Part shown: piece by piece, positions 25,000 to 36,649 of the stretch | Numbering within the stretch: position 1 is the first letter of the stretch | Layout: every line of letters begins with the position of its first letter | Origin: Calvatia gigantea | Lineage: Eukaryota > Basidiomycota > Agaricomycetes > Agaricales > Lycoperdaceae | Length of the DNA: 64,000 nt | NCBI GenBank assembly: GCA_025093985.1 | Contig: JACAAK010000001.1 | Span: 806,001 to 870,000 of the forward strand | Direction: 5' to 3' | Translations under genes and position numbers: made by a program | Notes under the pieces: generated by a model | The model's input: only the letters and a program-made list of their open reading frames with translations | What the model was told of the DNA's origin: nothing | Database searches by the model: none

Positions 25000-25485
25000 G
25001 TTGGTTCAAGTTGGAGAAATTGCACCAGTTGTTGGAGCCTTTATACCTGCCGGACATGGCCTAAGCAGGTGATCCTATTGGACCACATGGCTGTGGCGGC
25101 ACACCTTGAGGAAGCAGGAAGTAACATCACCCTCAGTGAAATATAACAAGGATCAGCAGTTTGAAAGAGAGAAGGTGTTGCTCCGATAATGTTCCTCCAC
25201 GAGAAGCATCAAAGGTCAGGTGCAAACACCGCGTTCTTACGAACGTCTGTCAAGAAACAAATAAGAGAGCTCCAATGAATGTGAGAAGGAGAAGGACGAC
25301 GAGAACTCGAGGCTGAGAACTCTACTCGCATCATAGTTGATTTTGGTTCTATTTTCGACATTTTAACCACACGAAATCTGAGGTCCGGTGACGGGCCGCG
25401 TGTAATCCGCCTCGGCTTTCAAGTGAGGTGGATCGGACCTAGAGTGTGATTCTTTTGTGGAATGTTCTATTGGCGTGGAACCGAT
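25000..25485. other. Intergenic region
   Basis: Spacer between the alpha-galactosidase start and the TRM11 stop, both on the minus strand. It should hold the galactosidase promoter. No CreA-like cluster or other clear operator could be assigned with confidence. Confidence 0.4.
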
Positions 25486-27365
25486 TCATGGGACAGGACT
25501 ACCATCGGTAGAATCACTATTTTGGGGTTTGCCAAAGCCCTGGAAATACTTCTCTCTAAAATCTCTGTGCGCAGGGACATGCACATCTTTTGGCTCGTTC
25601 ACAACCAATTGGAACGTTGGGGGAGGATATTTCTCGACTGTCGTTTTGCGGATGGTGATGAGCTGTGTAGTTATGAACAGTTTGCAGTCTGGAATTAGAT
25701 TGAGCGACTTACGCGACGGCCCCATGAACCGAAGTCTTGCAGTGAATTCGCGATGACCACCATCCCCTTGCACGTCATGGAGTGAATGTCGACTTCTTGG
25801 TATTCGTCCGTAACGGTTGGTAAGAAAAATACCAATCGTCCTCCGGGTTTCAATAGGTATCGTGCAAGAAGAACGAGGTCAGCAGCTAGGTTGGAAAGTT
25901 CGTATGGCTTGGTAGGTGGAATATAAGGTTGATCGTCACTGCAATATGACCGGTTCAAGTCAGTAGCTAAAAAGGTATTTACATACGCACGGCCTTGACT
26001 TCTGGGAATGTTCGAGGTAGAGTGCCTTCTTCTCCTCCGATAGTTCCTTCTTACGACCAAGACGTTTCGCTCCCGCACGCACTCCATCTGGCGAGTCGGG
26101 TCAGTATTACACCAAGATCGACTTCCACATTAAACCTACATGGGGGATCCGTAACAATAGCGTCAAATAGTTCACCACACCTCCATGGGTTGTGTGTAAC
26201 ATCAAACGTGCACAGGTCAGCGATCCTGGATGCGATACCATACTGCTTTGCGGCGCGAACGACACCCGGTGGTTTTCCTGACGGGAACCATGAGTTTAAA
26301 TACGCTTCAACATATCACAAACGCACCTTTCCCCCTCATTTGTCTGCCATCTATGTCAGAACCGAACACTACAGCACCAAAATGCGCCGTTGGCTTTTGG
26401 GGACAGTTACAAAGTGGACCAATGACAGGGGTATTCAAAATCTTACATACGCCATACTCCCCGTGCCCATGAAAGGATCGTATATCCATTTTCCTGGTGA
26501 AGCCTTTAACACGTATAAGATTTGCGCCAATTAAAAGACGGCGAAGGCCTCACCAAGGTCTGGTTGGCCATAAGCAGAGATATCTCAGCCTCCATACTAG
26601 TGTTCCCGAAATAGACGCGTTTCTTCACGTCGAAAATGCCAATCAATTGTCGCGCAGTACCTTCTGCTATCTATGATCGTGATGAGACCTGGTTGCTAAA
26701 TGGCGCAGGTGTAACGCACCAACCTCCCGAAGAAAACCTCTTTGAACTGACCATCATCTTCGCATCGCTTGCGTGGGGGGCCGTTGGCAGGAGCAGGCCG
26801 GCTTTCGTCTATGGTGTTGTAATGCGATCAGACACCCTTACGAGTCAACGGTGATGGGTATAACCAACATTCTTCAAAGCAAGCCATAGTGATTTCGGGG
26901 TTCTTCATGTCAATCTTCCCCTGGAAATCCATGTATGAAAAGGTTTCAATCAAATCGCGCTGTCTTCGCTGGGGTATGGTATGGTTGAAGCCGCTGACGG
27001 TGAATTTGAACGACGTGTCTGGAATGTACTTCTCCCAGAGGTGCCTGTTCGAGCGGTTCATTTCGTGAACTTGATCATACGTTGTTCCCCGGGCATAGAA
27101 TTCGTAAATTGACCTTTAAATTTTGATAATGAGTAACATCAATTGTACAGACTTTGACATGGTATTACTTGATAAGAACACATCTCTTCGCCAGAATAGA
27201 CGCGTGTTCCTCTTCCTCGAGTTCTACGACCATGAACGGTCTTGAAGTGTCTGGATCCTTTGGTAAGTGAACCTCAAAACCATGTAGTTCTGATATTGAT
27301 TGCAGTTCTGGTAATCTAAAATCACTGTGAGATTGAGCGAAAGCAATGAGATAGCGAGTGCCCAT
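25486..27365 (-). CDS. TRM11: tRNA (guanine10-N2)-methyltransferase catalytic subunit Trm11
   Basis: Methylates G10 in tRNA together with Trm112. The start (MGTRYLIAFAQSHSDFRLPEL) opens a THUMP-like N-terminal region with YEFYARGTTYDQVHEM, FKFTVSGFNHTIPQ and FSYMDFQGKIDMKNPEI, then VFFGRLV, GTARQLIGIFDVKKR and YFGNTSMEAEISLLMANQ. The SAM-binding site YDPFMGTGSMAY is split by an intron from HFGAVVFGSDIDGRQMRG. The catalytic motif DPPYGVRAG is followed by LLARYLLKPGGRLVFFLPT and a last exon ending NSDSTDGSPVP. About nine introns, no break seen. It is divergent from the SWIM-domain gene, with only 173 bases between the start codons. Confidence 0.88.
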
Positions 27366-27538
27366 GGCGAGAGCTTGATAACTTACGATCAAGCCGAACA
27401 AGTGATCTAAGTCAGATCTCGGAAACCGCCGATTATTTAACAGCAGGCCGCAGCACCAAAAAGCGTGAATAACGTTACTGCCACTGCGTTCGACGGCACT
27501 CCCTTATCTTGGCGCTTTCCTCCTGTTACCTCCAGAGA
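27366..27538. promoter_or_regulatory. Bidirectional promoter (TRM11 / SWIM gene)
   Basis: 173 bases separate two divergent start codons. Such a short gap implies a shared nucleosome-free region. No known element was recognised. Confidence 0.4.
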
Positions 27539-28173
27539 ATGTCCCTGCTTGAACCACTGAAGATCGCCAACGCTGTGATTGATTCAGTAACGAGCCAAGA
27601 ACGTCAGTTCCTGCGACCAATCACCGAATGCCATGCCCCCTAACAAGCCACCACTAGTCACCGACGACGACCTACATCGGCTCCAACACATATTTACAGA
27701 GCAAACCATCATTGGCGCCTTAGACCTAATAGATCGTGGGAATGGTGAATGATTTTTCCGCCGACCTGGGGTATCAATGACCATTTTCCTAAGTTCTTAA
27801 GTATGCGACGGCATGGGGACACATTGAGTACGAAGTCATAGGATCCAATGGAACTTATCTTGTTCTTCTCGATGTCGGCACCACAAGGTACCCTTACTTC
27901 TGTAGCTGTCCGGCCTTTATACGCTACGTTCTTCAACAAAAGAACCACCTCATGGTCTGTCGCCCGTTGAAGAATCCCCTTCCAGACATGCTCAGACAGG
28001 GGCACAAATAGTGCAAACATATTCTCGCCACTCGCCTAGCGAATCGCATGTCAGCCTGCATCGAACGCCAGATGCAGCCCGATGATTTGGCCGCCCTTTA
28101 CATGCGACGATTTTCTCTCGCAGAGGAAACCGCACACGAAGGAGTGCATGAACCGCATGCAAGTTCAACATAG
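27539..28173 (+). CDS. SWIM-type zinc finger protein, Sws1/ZSWIM7-like
   Basis: A small gene hidden in short exons. MSLLEPLKIANAVIDS joins over a 62-base intron to PPLVTDDDLHRLQ, TIIGALDLIDRGN, then (acceptor before TTCTTAAG) VLKYATAWGHIEYEVIGSNG and the SWIM finger: FCSCPAF, fifteen residues, then MCKHILATRLANRM. The CxC...CxH ligands are complete. Sws1/ZSWIM7 proteins act with Rad51 paralogues (Shu complex) in homologous recombination, and the short length (about 150 residues) and single SWIM motif fit that family. An alternative shorter start is ATG 27633. It is divergent from TRM11. Minus-strand frames over the same bases are shadows. Confidence 0.78.
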
Positions 28174-28839
28174 TCCCCCAGGGGTTCAACACCCAAGGGC
28201 CCAGAGTTATCTTAAGGCCAGGCCCATCGTCACCTCCTAAATCAGGGTATCCAGAAAATCTGATCGGCATGTACTAGCGAAATGACGTGTCATGTAGGCT
28301 TTGGGTCCTTGATACTTGCCAGGCAGATCCAGCAAATACCCTGGCGTTGGCGTGGATGCTGACAGATGTATTTCAGGGCCCAATTTTGTCTTCAGGGAGC
28401 CAAATCTTGCTTAATCATCTTGTGGAGGATGACAAATACGTCTGACGAATCTTCCATTCTCATATTCGTACAAGAACCCTTTGAACTCTAGAATATTCTG
28501 TTATAGACAGTCAGGTTCTGTTGTCAAGGAAGATGCATCAAGAACCGAGTTTTGCCTTTTCGTGTGCTTTTTGTTCGGAGTTGCAGGTGTTTTCCTTTGA
28601 CCAACTAAACGGCAACCATCGGGTCGCTTAAATAAATGATTTCGACCGCTGACTGATCAGGTCGCGAACAGTCCCTCATTTTCCTCCAGGCCGAATATGA
28701 AAACCATGACGCGTCCACACGCCGTCTAACGACGTGTTCTGCTGTCTAACAAATGCCGGCTTTGGTACTGGTATATATACGTCACAGCGACTCCTTGGAA
28801 TATCTCGCACACTTTACCCTCCCCTCTACTAACTCGAAT
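28174..28839. other. Intergenic region
   Basis: Tandem spacer between the SWIM gene and the MAPEG gene. No gene supported. The 3' end before 28840 is CT-rich and contains the TATATATACG stretch at about 28770, a possible TATA element for the MAPEG gene. Confidence 0.4.
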
Positions 28840-29627
28840 ATGCCCGCTGTATTTACTATTCCTGACCAGTACGTATCCGCTTCAATCTACTTATTGGATG
28901 CTGATTCCATGTTACTCGAACCAGCTACCACTATGTCGTTGCCGCGCTGTCACTCCCTGCCCTCGTGGCCTGGGGCCAAATGATAGTTGCAAGCAGGTAT
29001 AGGAAACGCGCAAAGGTTCCCTATCCTCAGAGTACGGACTATGTATCATTACTGCTGGACCCACCCTCAAACAACATATTCTAGTGTACGCCGATAAAGC
29101 ACAAACAGAAGCTTCCACGGACGCATATCTGTTCAACTGTGCACAACGTGGGTCCCTTGTTAAATTTCCTCGCGACTCTCAAGATATAAACATAGACTGC
29201 AGGTGCACACCAAAATACATTGGAAGGTCTACCTCTCATGGCCCTGAGGTATGACCTTGCGATAGCTATGTGACAACTCCGAGCGACGAACTCTGTTTCT
29301 TTCAGCACTGCGATCACAGGACTTCGATACCCTATCGTTGCCGCTGGTGTCTGCGCACTCTGGGCTGTCACCCGGGTTCCTTACACCCTTGGTTACTTGA
29401 GCGGTGATCCTGCAAATGTATGTTGCGAGTCAGTCTTGAGGTGGTTGTATCTCATCATATTTAACTTGATTAGAGAGGACGATACGGCGCTTCGCTCGGT
29501 TTTAGTGGAAATATTCGTAAGCACCGTCATTGATTCCACTGTCCGTTATTCCTGACTTCATTGTACAGTGCTCTCCTTTGCGGCAGCCTACGTCGCTGGA
29601 AAACGACTATTGGAGGCTGGGTTTTAG
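28840..29627 (+). CDS. MAPEG family protein, microsomal glutathione S-transferase 3-like
   Basis: Integral membrane enzyme of glutathione-dependent detoxification or lipid peroxide reduction. Seven short exons join in frame: MPAVFTIPDQ, then YHYVVAALSLPALVAWGQ, RYRKRAKVPYPQ, MYADKAQTEASTDAYLFNC, AQRAHQNTLEGLPLMAL, TAITGLRYPIVAAGVCALWAVTR, LGYLSGDPAN, RGRYGASLGFSG and LSFAAAYVAGKRLLEAGF. The FNCAQRAHQNTLE motif, which carries glutathione-binding residues in MGST3, is complete. Four membrane helices are expected and length is normal (about 145-150 residues). Confidence 0.85.
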
Positions 29628-30114
29628 TGAACCGCTGCCTCCGCGGTACATTGCATGTCTTCCAGAATCCTGTGTGCCTCTACCTAAAATTTTGTGAAAC
29701 AGCCGTTTGAGAACTGGTGCTTCCACCTCTCTTGATCCATTGAGGGCGTGGGCTCGGAGGAAGGCGACTTTTGTATGGACTGACGGCGGGCGGATCAAAA
29801 TGTGACACCCTTCAACAAAATTCTACAACGTGTACCATGCTGCGCCCACTATTTGCTTCTAAACACTGCCTGAGCCAGTCACAAGAGGGCGGGGAACTCT
29901 TAGTCCATTCGCGAATGCTCCAAAGATTCTCATAGGTGTCAAAAAGGTGTCAAACTGCGATCAATTCAAGTACACTGCACGGATATACGAGACGTAGCCC
30001 TCGGCAACGGTCACATTTCCCCGTACATATATGAGGTCGCAGTGGCAAGAAGTACTGGTACCACTTGCAAGTATAATTCCACAAACCCGGGATACAAATC
30101 CCAACGGAGAGTAT

Positions 30115-31293
30115 ATGTCCACCATCCCGCACAATTTCACCGCAAAGGAGTTGTACGCTTTGTTGCATGATGGGATGGTATCGATGGTCGGGATTTCCAT
30201 TGGCATCTTCCTCTCTGGTATCGTTGTTACTTTGGGAATCTCCTCTATTTTCTTTCTATCCTCTAAAAGGGAAGCATTCTCAAGGCAGGACACTCTCCTA
30301 TGCATATACATCATCATATTATTACTCCTTCTTGTCGCTTTCGAGATCCAGTCAAGGGCCAGATACAACAATTTCTCTGCGCTCTCATCATTTATTAAGC
30401 GTAGAACATGACCCCAGGTCGGTTAGAGCCTGGGCCATGACCCTTGTGGTCTTGATTGGTCTAAAAGTTTTTAGATGGCCTCCTGGTCGTCCAACAATAC
30501 AGTATGCACTGCTTCCCGTAATTTTTTCTGATCTTTGTCGTCCAAGGTGTGGAGATGTTTCATGGTCCAACAGGTATTGGGTCGTGGCTCGTCGAAGTGG
30601 GCGAATGTGTTCTGGGCCGCCCCTGCTTGCCCATGGGGAACAACAATTGGTATGGAAAAAATATATTACTGAAAGAATACGTTCCTCACTTCAGTTTTAG
30701 TTACTACAACTACAGCCAGTATTTTGGTCGCTTGGGATGGTGTATTTGGCATTTTAGGGTTCATAACCAACGCGGCTTTGAACCTCTTCGCAACTTCCTT
30801 TATTACCACCCGACTACTCCTCCTCAGGTGTATGGTAATACGATGCCTAGGAAATAAAGCGTTGACAACACAACATTTATACCTTATTGGGATTTTCCTC
30901 GAGTCTACCGCTGTTAATATCCACTGTGCTGGCGAGTTGATGTAACACTTGTCATATCAATACCGTATTAAATCCAAAAAGTGTAGTCTTCAATATGTCA
31001 CACTTTACAGTTTTTGGAATCAATATGATTTCGATACGACCTATGTCACATCGACTTGTTGGCACAGTGTATCCCGATCATAATCGCCAGTGCAGTCGGC
31101 GTAGGGACGGGAAGATTTTTGGGGCGGTCATTGGACTGATTATCCCGGCAAGTCAGGTTGACCCATCGATTGTCAGGCGTTGGCTTCCATATTAATCATC
31201 CACCAAGTAGCTCTTGGCAGGGCGCTTGGCCCGCATAGAGAGGATGGGGTGGTGGAAATGATAGAGGTCAGCAACCCTGGAAGTCCGGAGTAG
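30115..31293 (+). CDS. Putative serpentine (7TM-like) membrane protein
   Basis: Exons seen: MSTIPHNFTAKELYALLHDG with MVGISIGIFLSGIVVTLGI and LCIYIIILLLLLVAFEIQS; a middle part around 30430-30650; then ILVAWDGVFGILGFITNAALN, FATSFITTRLLLLRCMVIR, HLYLIGIFLESTAVN; and a last exon from about 31195 with IHQVALGRALG ending at 31293. This order of hydrophobic segments, with the cytoplasmic phrase near the end resembling YRVALGRAW, is typical of a large family of Agaricomycete membrane proteins without known function. Several joins in 30930-31190 are not settled. An in-frame upstream ATG lies at 30031. Confidence 0.6.
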
Positions 31294-32302
31294 ACTTGCC
31301 TACAGGGTTTATAGTGCATCTTTACCATATTGTCTGTCTCGGAGGAGATACAATTTCCAATGCACTTTGGACGTTATTAGTTGGATCAAGTCGGGTTATG
31401 CACAGGCGCAGAGTTATCATCAGGAAGTCCTGCGAAAACCAGGTAGGTATGATAGCCATGACCATGGCGTCCACTCGTACATCCGGATGGTAGTCAGCGC
31501 CAGCGCCAGCGTTCGGGACCATCAACATTGGCGAATGGAAGGTCAATGCTCGGCCGGTGGCCTGAAATGAAAGGTGTCAACTTTGTTCTCGGGGGGGGGG
31601 GGACCATTGAAAATATCATGCCGTTCTGTATGCCTTCTCCTGCTCGCGGATGGTCGACATACCTGGGGCTCATGTTCAGTAATTCACAACACATGGGGGC
31701 GCAGGATCATCGAATGGGCGTCCCGGGAATCCCGCTCGTGCATAGGTGCCCTGCCTGCCTTCAGATATCTAGGAGCTGAATAGGAGTGTACCGGAAGTTT
31801 CCGTTATACCAGCTCTAATGATGAAAAGATTGTAGTGTTGTTCACAAAAAGACAGTAATAAAATATACAAAATGGTAAAAAAATACTCAGGTGTCATAAA
31901 GGAGTCCGGGTACTAAGCCACGACCAATCGACTACCTTGGGGAACTAAGATAACACAAACATTAAAGAGAAGAGAATCTGAAAAAGAGAAAAAAAATGGG
32001 AAGGATCAAAATGGGATCCAGAAACCGGAGTATCTATATCAATGAATGAGGAGTGTATATATGAATATTATGGATGCAGTATTATGATGGCAAGTAAAAG
32101 GAAACCAAAGAGCCAACATTGGGCGGTGAATATCCAGGAAAGGGTAAATAAGGTACAAGACAGAGACAGAGAGAGAAGGGGAAACGCGGGCATTAGCGAA
32201 AACATACGAAGAAAAATATCGAAAGGGAGAGCATGGAGGCGTCCATAATAGTCGATGATGAAGGTGGACTGAGATCAAGGCCAAGAATCTACTTTGATGC
32301 GG
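31294..32302. other. Convergent intergenic region
   Basis: Between the 3' ends of the serpentine protein gene and the zf-4CXXC gene. Holds a G11-type run near 31592 and only short frames on both strands, none with a domain. The A-rich part 31840-32020 probably belongs to the 3' region of the minus-strand gene. Confidence 0.4.
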
Positions 32303-35300
32303 TCACCGTGACCCGTAAAGACTGCTCACGGAAATTGAACGACCGTCTGTACTCTCCCTCTCCCTCTCCCTGTCTCTTGTTTGTCCCTTGGCAACACTAT
32401 CACCACTCGCACTACCATTGGTACTGACACTCGAACCACCAGCCGCAGCAGACAAATCCCGCAATATAAGTTCATACTTGTCTTCCCTACACCTCCACTC
32501 TAACAACGTCGCAAACGTCCTCAATTCATCCACGAGGTTCTTCAATTGGGCTTTGCCACCACTGAGGGGGAGGCGAGTAGGTGGACTAGGATTGGCGACG
32601 ACTGTTACACTCGTATCGCGACTTTTTTGTCCGGTGCCGTTCGTATAACCGTTTACGGATCCATTGCCGGTAGGTGTGGCGATACCATTCGGTGTGACTG
32701 TGGATGAGGATGCACGGGATGAACGTTCGTCCTGACGGGAGGGTAAAGGAGCGGTTGACGTGGGATCATTAGAGTCCTCGTCCAGGCCGGCTTTGAAGGC
32801 GATCCAGTTGGAGAGCTTGAGGATCTCGAGGGGATCATAGAACCCCCACCATCTGTCTCTGTCATCGTCTTCCTTTTCCTTTTCTTCCTTTTCCTCTTCC
32901 TCCTCCTCACTTTGTTCTTCCTCATCCGAGCCAGAGTCAGATTCATCCGACACGGTCCTGGCGTCATTATCAGATTCTTCTCCATCTGAATCTGAATGGG
33001 AACTAGATGTTGGAGAATCCCAATTACGGGCTCTGTCGTCTTGATCAGACGCACTAGCCATCTCTTCATCCTCATCCCGTTCATCTTGGACCTGCAACCC
33101 CATCTCATCATCAACATCCATATCCTCCTCGTTCACACTCTTCTTCGCCTTCACGCCCGTATTGACATTCACTTGCGGGTTAACTTTAATCTTCAGCTTC
33201 ACCTCCCTCTTCTCATTTCCTCCCCTAACAGGTGAAGTTATGGCTTTAGGCGATCCAGCGGCATCCGCAGGTTTCTTCCCCCACACAACCACAAACCAAC
33301 TCCACGATCTCATCTCAGCTCTCTCCTCTTCACTTCCCAACACTTTCACTTTTTTCACCACACTCCGCCTACTACTCTTCTTAGCTTGTAGGAGTTTCTC
33401 GTCACTTGCACAGGAGAAGATGAAATCCTGAGCGGCCTCGCGCTCGGATACGCCAGGTGAGATGATCCAATATACCCGATCTTCAGTGTCAAACCCGACT
33501 GGTGCGAGGCGCGGTGAGAATTTAGGCATGAGAACTTTGAGTGAATTTTCGAGAGATATGAGTTTTTGTTTATGATATTCGCGTTTCGCGCGATTCTGTT
33601 GTTCATAGTTACAGTTTAATCGACTGAAACTAACGGACGGTATAAAAACGGGAGAGACATACCTCAAGAATCTGTGCTTTAACCTTCACGCGCGTCTCCA
33701 TCGTTTTCCTCACCTGCTCCCACCTCTCAGCTTCCCTCTTAACAGCCTCCCTCTGATCTCTAACAGCCTCCCTACTCTCCCTCACACCAACCTCAATCTC
33801 CTCTCTCACCGCACCCGTAAGCAACGCATCTTCAATCAAAGCCGTAATAACAGGCACCATCTGTGCAGAATACGCGATATGAGGTCCGTCATTGGTATCA
33901 TTTAACCGGGTACTTCGGATATTACGGATATCGTGTGTGGTGGGTGGGGGTAGTGGATCGGGGAATGTGAAGGTGAATGGGCGGCGTGGTGATGAACCGG
34001 GGAGAGTGGATGGAGGGAGGTTTTGTGCGTAATCGTCTGTTGTTAGTAGGGAGATGTCACGCAGGGAAGCGAGGACGGGCCAGATTTTGTTGAGGTTGAC
34101 GCCTAGGTTGCGGATTTCTTTGACAGCAGATTTGATGGCCTGTTTTTTTTTTTAAATTTGTGATCAGGGGAAATTTGTAAATAGAGAATGATTAAGTGAA
34201 GTGTGTGCGTACGTTTGCGAGGGCGCCATGGAGCTCTTTGGCGATGAGGTTGAGGATACCAACAATGATGGACTTGACGCAGAATTCGCTGACCCAACTG
34301 ACCATTTCTTCATCTTCATCACGACCTTGATGTCTACCCCCACCAATCTCTTCAAGCTCTTCCAAATTAGTTTTGGGCAGTGTAGGTTCCATGAGGTCCG
34401 CAAACCTCAAAACAAATTCACGAATATTAAACCTCGCTTCTGCATCTTCCAAAGAAAGACCGACGGGCACCGGAGTCCATTTGGCTATAGGCAGTGGTTT
34501 GGGTTTAGGTTTCTTTGTTGCACCTTTGCCTTTGGCAGCGCCAGCGGTGGATGCAGAGTCTGAAATATCCTTTTGTTGTTTTGATTTGCGGTTAGCTTTG
34601 TTCCTTTCAGCGGCGGAAGGTTTCGGTACCGGTTCGAAGGGAGGTTTACGAATTGTTCCCGCGCTCCTGTGATAATGTTTTAGAGGGGGACAGTTGATGG
34701 GGAAGAGGGAAAACAAAAAAGGGACGCACCCCATGGGTTCGAGACCCTTGGATTTGCGGCACCTTGGACAGTTGCATGTATCACAACACTTTGGACATCT
34801 GAAAAATCGTCTCCGAGTCAGCTTAATGGCGGGGGAGGGGGGAGTAGACAGACTTGTAAATGTAGCTTGCAGTGTCGATGTGTCCTGGTTCTTTTTTCTT
34901 GCTCCGGGCGACATTGACGACGTCATCGAAATCGAGGTCGTAGCGATTTTTGAGGCAGAACTTGCAGAACTTGCCGACGCAGCGACGTTGGCGAGGAGGC
35001 TTTTCGGTGGGCTTTTCCTTGTCCTTGTCTTTGACCTTGCCTGTGTCTTTGCCTCCGTCTTTGTCTTTGTCTTTATCTTTGACCTTGTCGGTTTCTTTGT
35101 CGGTTTCCTTGCCCTTGTCCTTGTCCTTTGCACTGCTATGGTGAGTTTCGAGAAATGTGCACTGAATGGCATCTGGATTGGGGGTCAGTTATGAGCGCGA
35201 GAGGAGATACAAGAGAGAGAGAGAGAGAGAGAGAGACGACAGACCCGTGACATCGCGCTTTTTGCTGCACTGGTGACAGTAAATGAAGCCGTTGGGGTAA

Positions 35301-35467
35301 TCAGGACAAGCATTGGGCATTGGAATTGGAGCAGACGCGAAAGGCTTGTGCTTTGTAGGTTTGAGTGTGATAGTGACTGAGGGGACAGAAGGTCTCTGCT
35401 TCTTTGTTTGTGTAGGAAGCATGTCGTCGCGGTCAGTGAGCTTGCGTTTGAGGGAGGGGGATGACAT
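32303..35467 (-). CDS. zf-4CXXC_R1 zinc-finger protein, probable chromatin factor
   Basis: Large nuclear-type protein of roughly 950 residues in about 6 exons. Starts MSSPSLKRKLTDRD. The zf-4CXXC_R1 domain (found in RAM2/JPO-type and JmjC-associated proteins) is split over three exons: FIYCHQCSKKRDVT, DAIQCTFLE, CKFCLKNRY, and CPKCCDTCNCPRCRKSKG. A Lys/Asp repeat tract lies inside the domain between the second and third cysteine groups. Downstream, FVLRFADLMEP, VPVITALIEDALLTGAV and GFDTEDRVYWIISPG resemble the DDT/WHIM order seen in chromatin remodellers, which I offer as inference. The C-terminus is acidic and Ser-rich, then LVDELRTFATLLEWR and a Arg/Glu tail. Possible link: transcription or chromatin regulation. 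Confidence 0.8.
35013..35131 (-). repeat. Coding hexanucleotide-type repeat (Lys-Asp tract)
   Basis: Imperfect tandem units based on AAGGACAAA/GACAAGG on the minus strand encode KDKDKGKETDKETDKVKD and continue. The tract lies inside the zf-4CXXC_R1 domain. The plus strand is open too (rich in F, V and L), which creates a long false antisense frame at 34694-35194. Confidence 0.85.
35212..35236. repeat. (AG)n microsatellite in an intron
   Basis: About 12 AG units. It sits in the first intron of the zf-4CXXC gene, where on the sense strand it provides a CT-rich tract. Confidence 0.9.
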
Positions 35468-35897
35468 GTTGAGAGTATTTTTCCTTGTGGGGAGAGAGTG
35501 GCACGTGGTCGGACGAAGAAGAGGTGAGTGGGCTCGAGGAGAGGAGGTGGTTGAGGTTGGTGGTGGTTGTGTGATTAACGAGAGAGTTGTTGAGAGAGTC
35601 AGAGTGTGTCTCGCTCATCGCCTGAGATCCATCCAACCATCAACAGCCAAAGTCCGGTTCATCCTCATTACATACTCTTATTATTATTATTATTATTATT
35701 ATTTCTTCTTCTCTCCTACTTAGGTTTCATCATCATCAATCCCCGTAGATCTCGCGTCTAAACATCACGTGAATATCCACACACGTGCTTACACCCCCCT
35801 TTTGCAGTGCCCAAGAAAAAAAGTTTCTGAACGCCTCACAACAACACAATACCCTGTTGCTGTTCATACTCACCAACGACCACTCCTTTTCCTCATT
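35468..35897. promoter_or_regulatory. Divergent promoter region (zf-4CXXC gene / Tim17-like gene)
   Basis: 430 bases between divergent starts. Contains a (TTA)n microsatellite at about 35678-35703, followed by CT-rich sequence, and the palindrome-like CACGTG at about 35768 and ACACGTGC at 35782, possible bHLH (E-box) sites. Function is inference. Confidence 0.4.
35678..35703. repeat. (TTA)n microsatellite
   Basis: About eight TTA/ATT units between the two divergent genes. Confidence 0.9.
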
Positions 35898-36649
35898 ATG
35901 GCCCATGCAGACCACACCCGCGATCCATGGTATGTTCTTGTCCAAGTATCCCCCCCCCCCCCTTGCTCTACTCACATAATCCCTCCTCATAAGCCCCTGG
36001 GTCATCCTCAACGACTTTGGTGGCGCATTCTCTATGGGCGCCGTCGGTGGTGGTATTTGGTATGGCATCAAGGGCGCCAGGAATTCACCAAGAGTCCGTG
36101 TAATCCTCTCCCGCTACACCTTAAACCTAACTCTCCTTTCCAGGGCGAACGCCTCGTCGGTGCTGTCTCTTCCATAAAAGCCCGAGCGCCTGTGACCGGC
36201 GGAAACTTTGGTGTCTGGGGTGGCATGTTTTCAACATTCGATTGTGCTATCAAAGGCTGGCGGCAGAAAGAGGACGCGTGGAATGCTATCCTCTCGGGGT
36301 TTATGACTGGTGGTTGCTTGGCTGCGCGGAGTACGTCCCCTTCCGTGCCTTCCCCCCACCCCCCCGCTTGATGTTTACTTCCTAACTTGACAGGTGGTCC
36401 CAAATCCGCTCTTGGCTCGGCTATTGCTTGCGGTATCCTACTAGGCGTCTTCGAGGGTGTTGGCGTTCTTATTTCCCGGGTATTCAGCGAAGGAAACCGG
36501 CCACAGATGGCACCACGTAAGTTCACCCCTTCCCACTGGACCCTTCCCCATATGATGTACTCACCCTACCCCACCCAACCCCATTTTCAACAGTACCAGC
36601 AGGAATGACACCACAACAACCAGCATCTTCAGTATCAGGCTCTCAATAG
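35898..36649 (+). CDS. TIM17: Tim17-family mitochondrial import protein
   Basis: Core channel component of the TIM23 inner-membrane translocase. Exons join in frame as [126 protein letters not shown], and a tail ending ASSVSGSQ. The Tim17/22/23 Gly-rich helices and the two Cys-containing segments are present and length is normal (about 155-160 residues). An uninterrupted frame over 35769-36371 is an intron read-through, not the true product. Confidence 0.92.

Noticed and set aside
27709..28270. Two minus-strand frames of about 90-100 codons
   Set aside because: They are antisense to the SWIM-domain gene, whose plus-strand exons carry a recognisable zinc finger.
31592..31602. Long G run, and similar C runs near 7674 and 35949
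   Set aside because: Simple homopolymers in non-coding or intronic sequence with no other feature; listed only as sites where read errors are likely.
32653..33117. Minus-strand frame rich in Met/Arg/Lys
   Set aside because: Alternative frame of the acidic region of the zf-4CXXC gene.
34694..35194. Plus-strand frame of 166 codons
   Set aside because: Antisense of the Lys-Asp repeat in the zf-4CXXC gene; its Val/Phe/Leu repeats follow directly from that tandem repeat.
35769..36371. Plus-strand frame of 200 codons
   Set aside because: Runs through two Tim17 introns; the spliced Tim17 frame explains the conserved parts.
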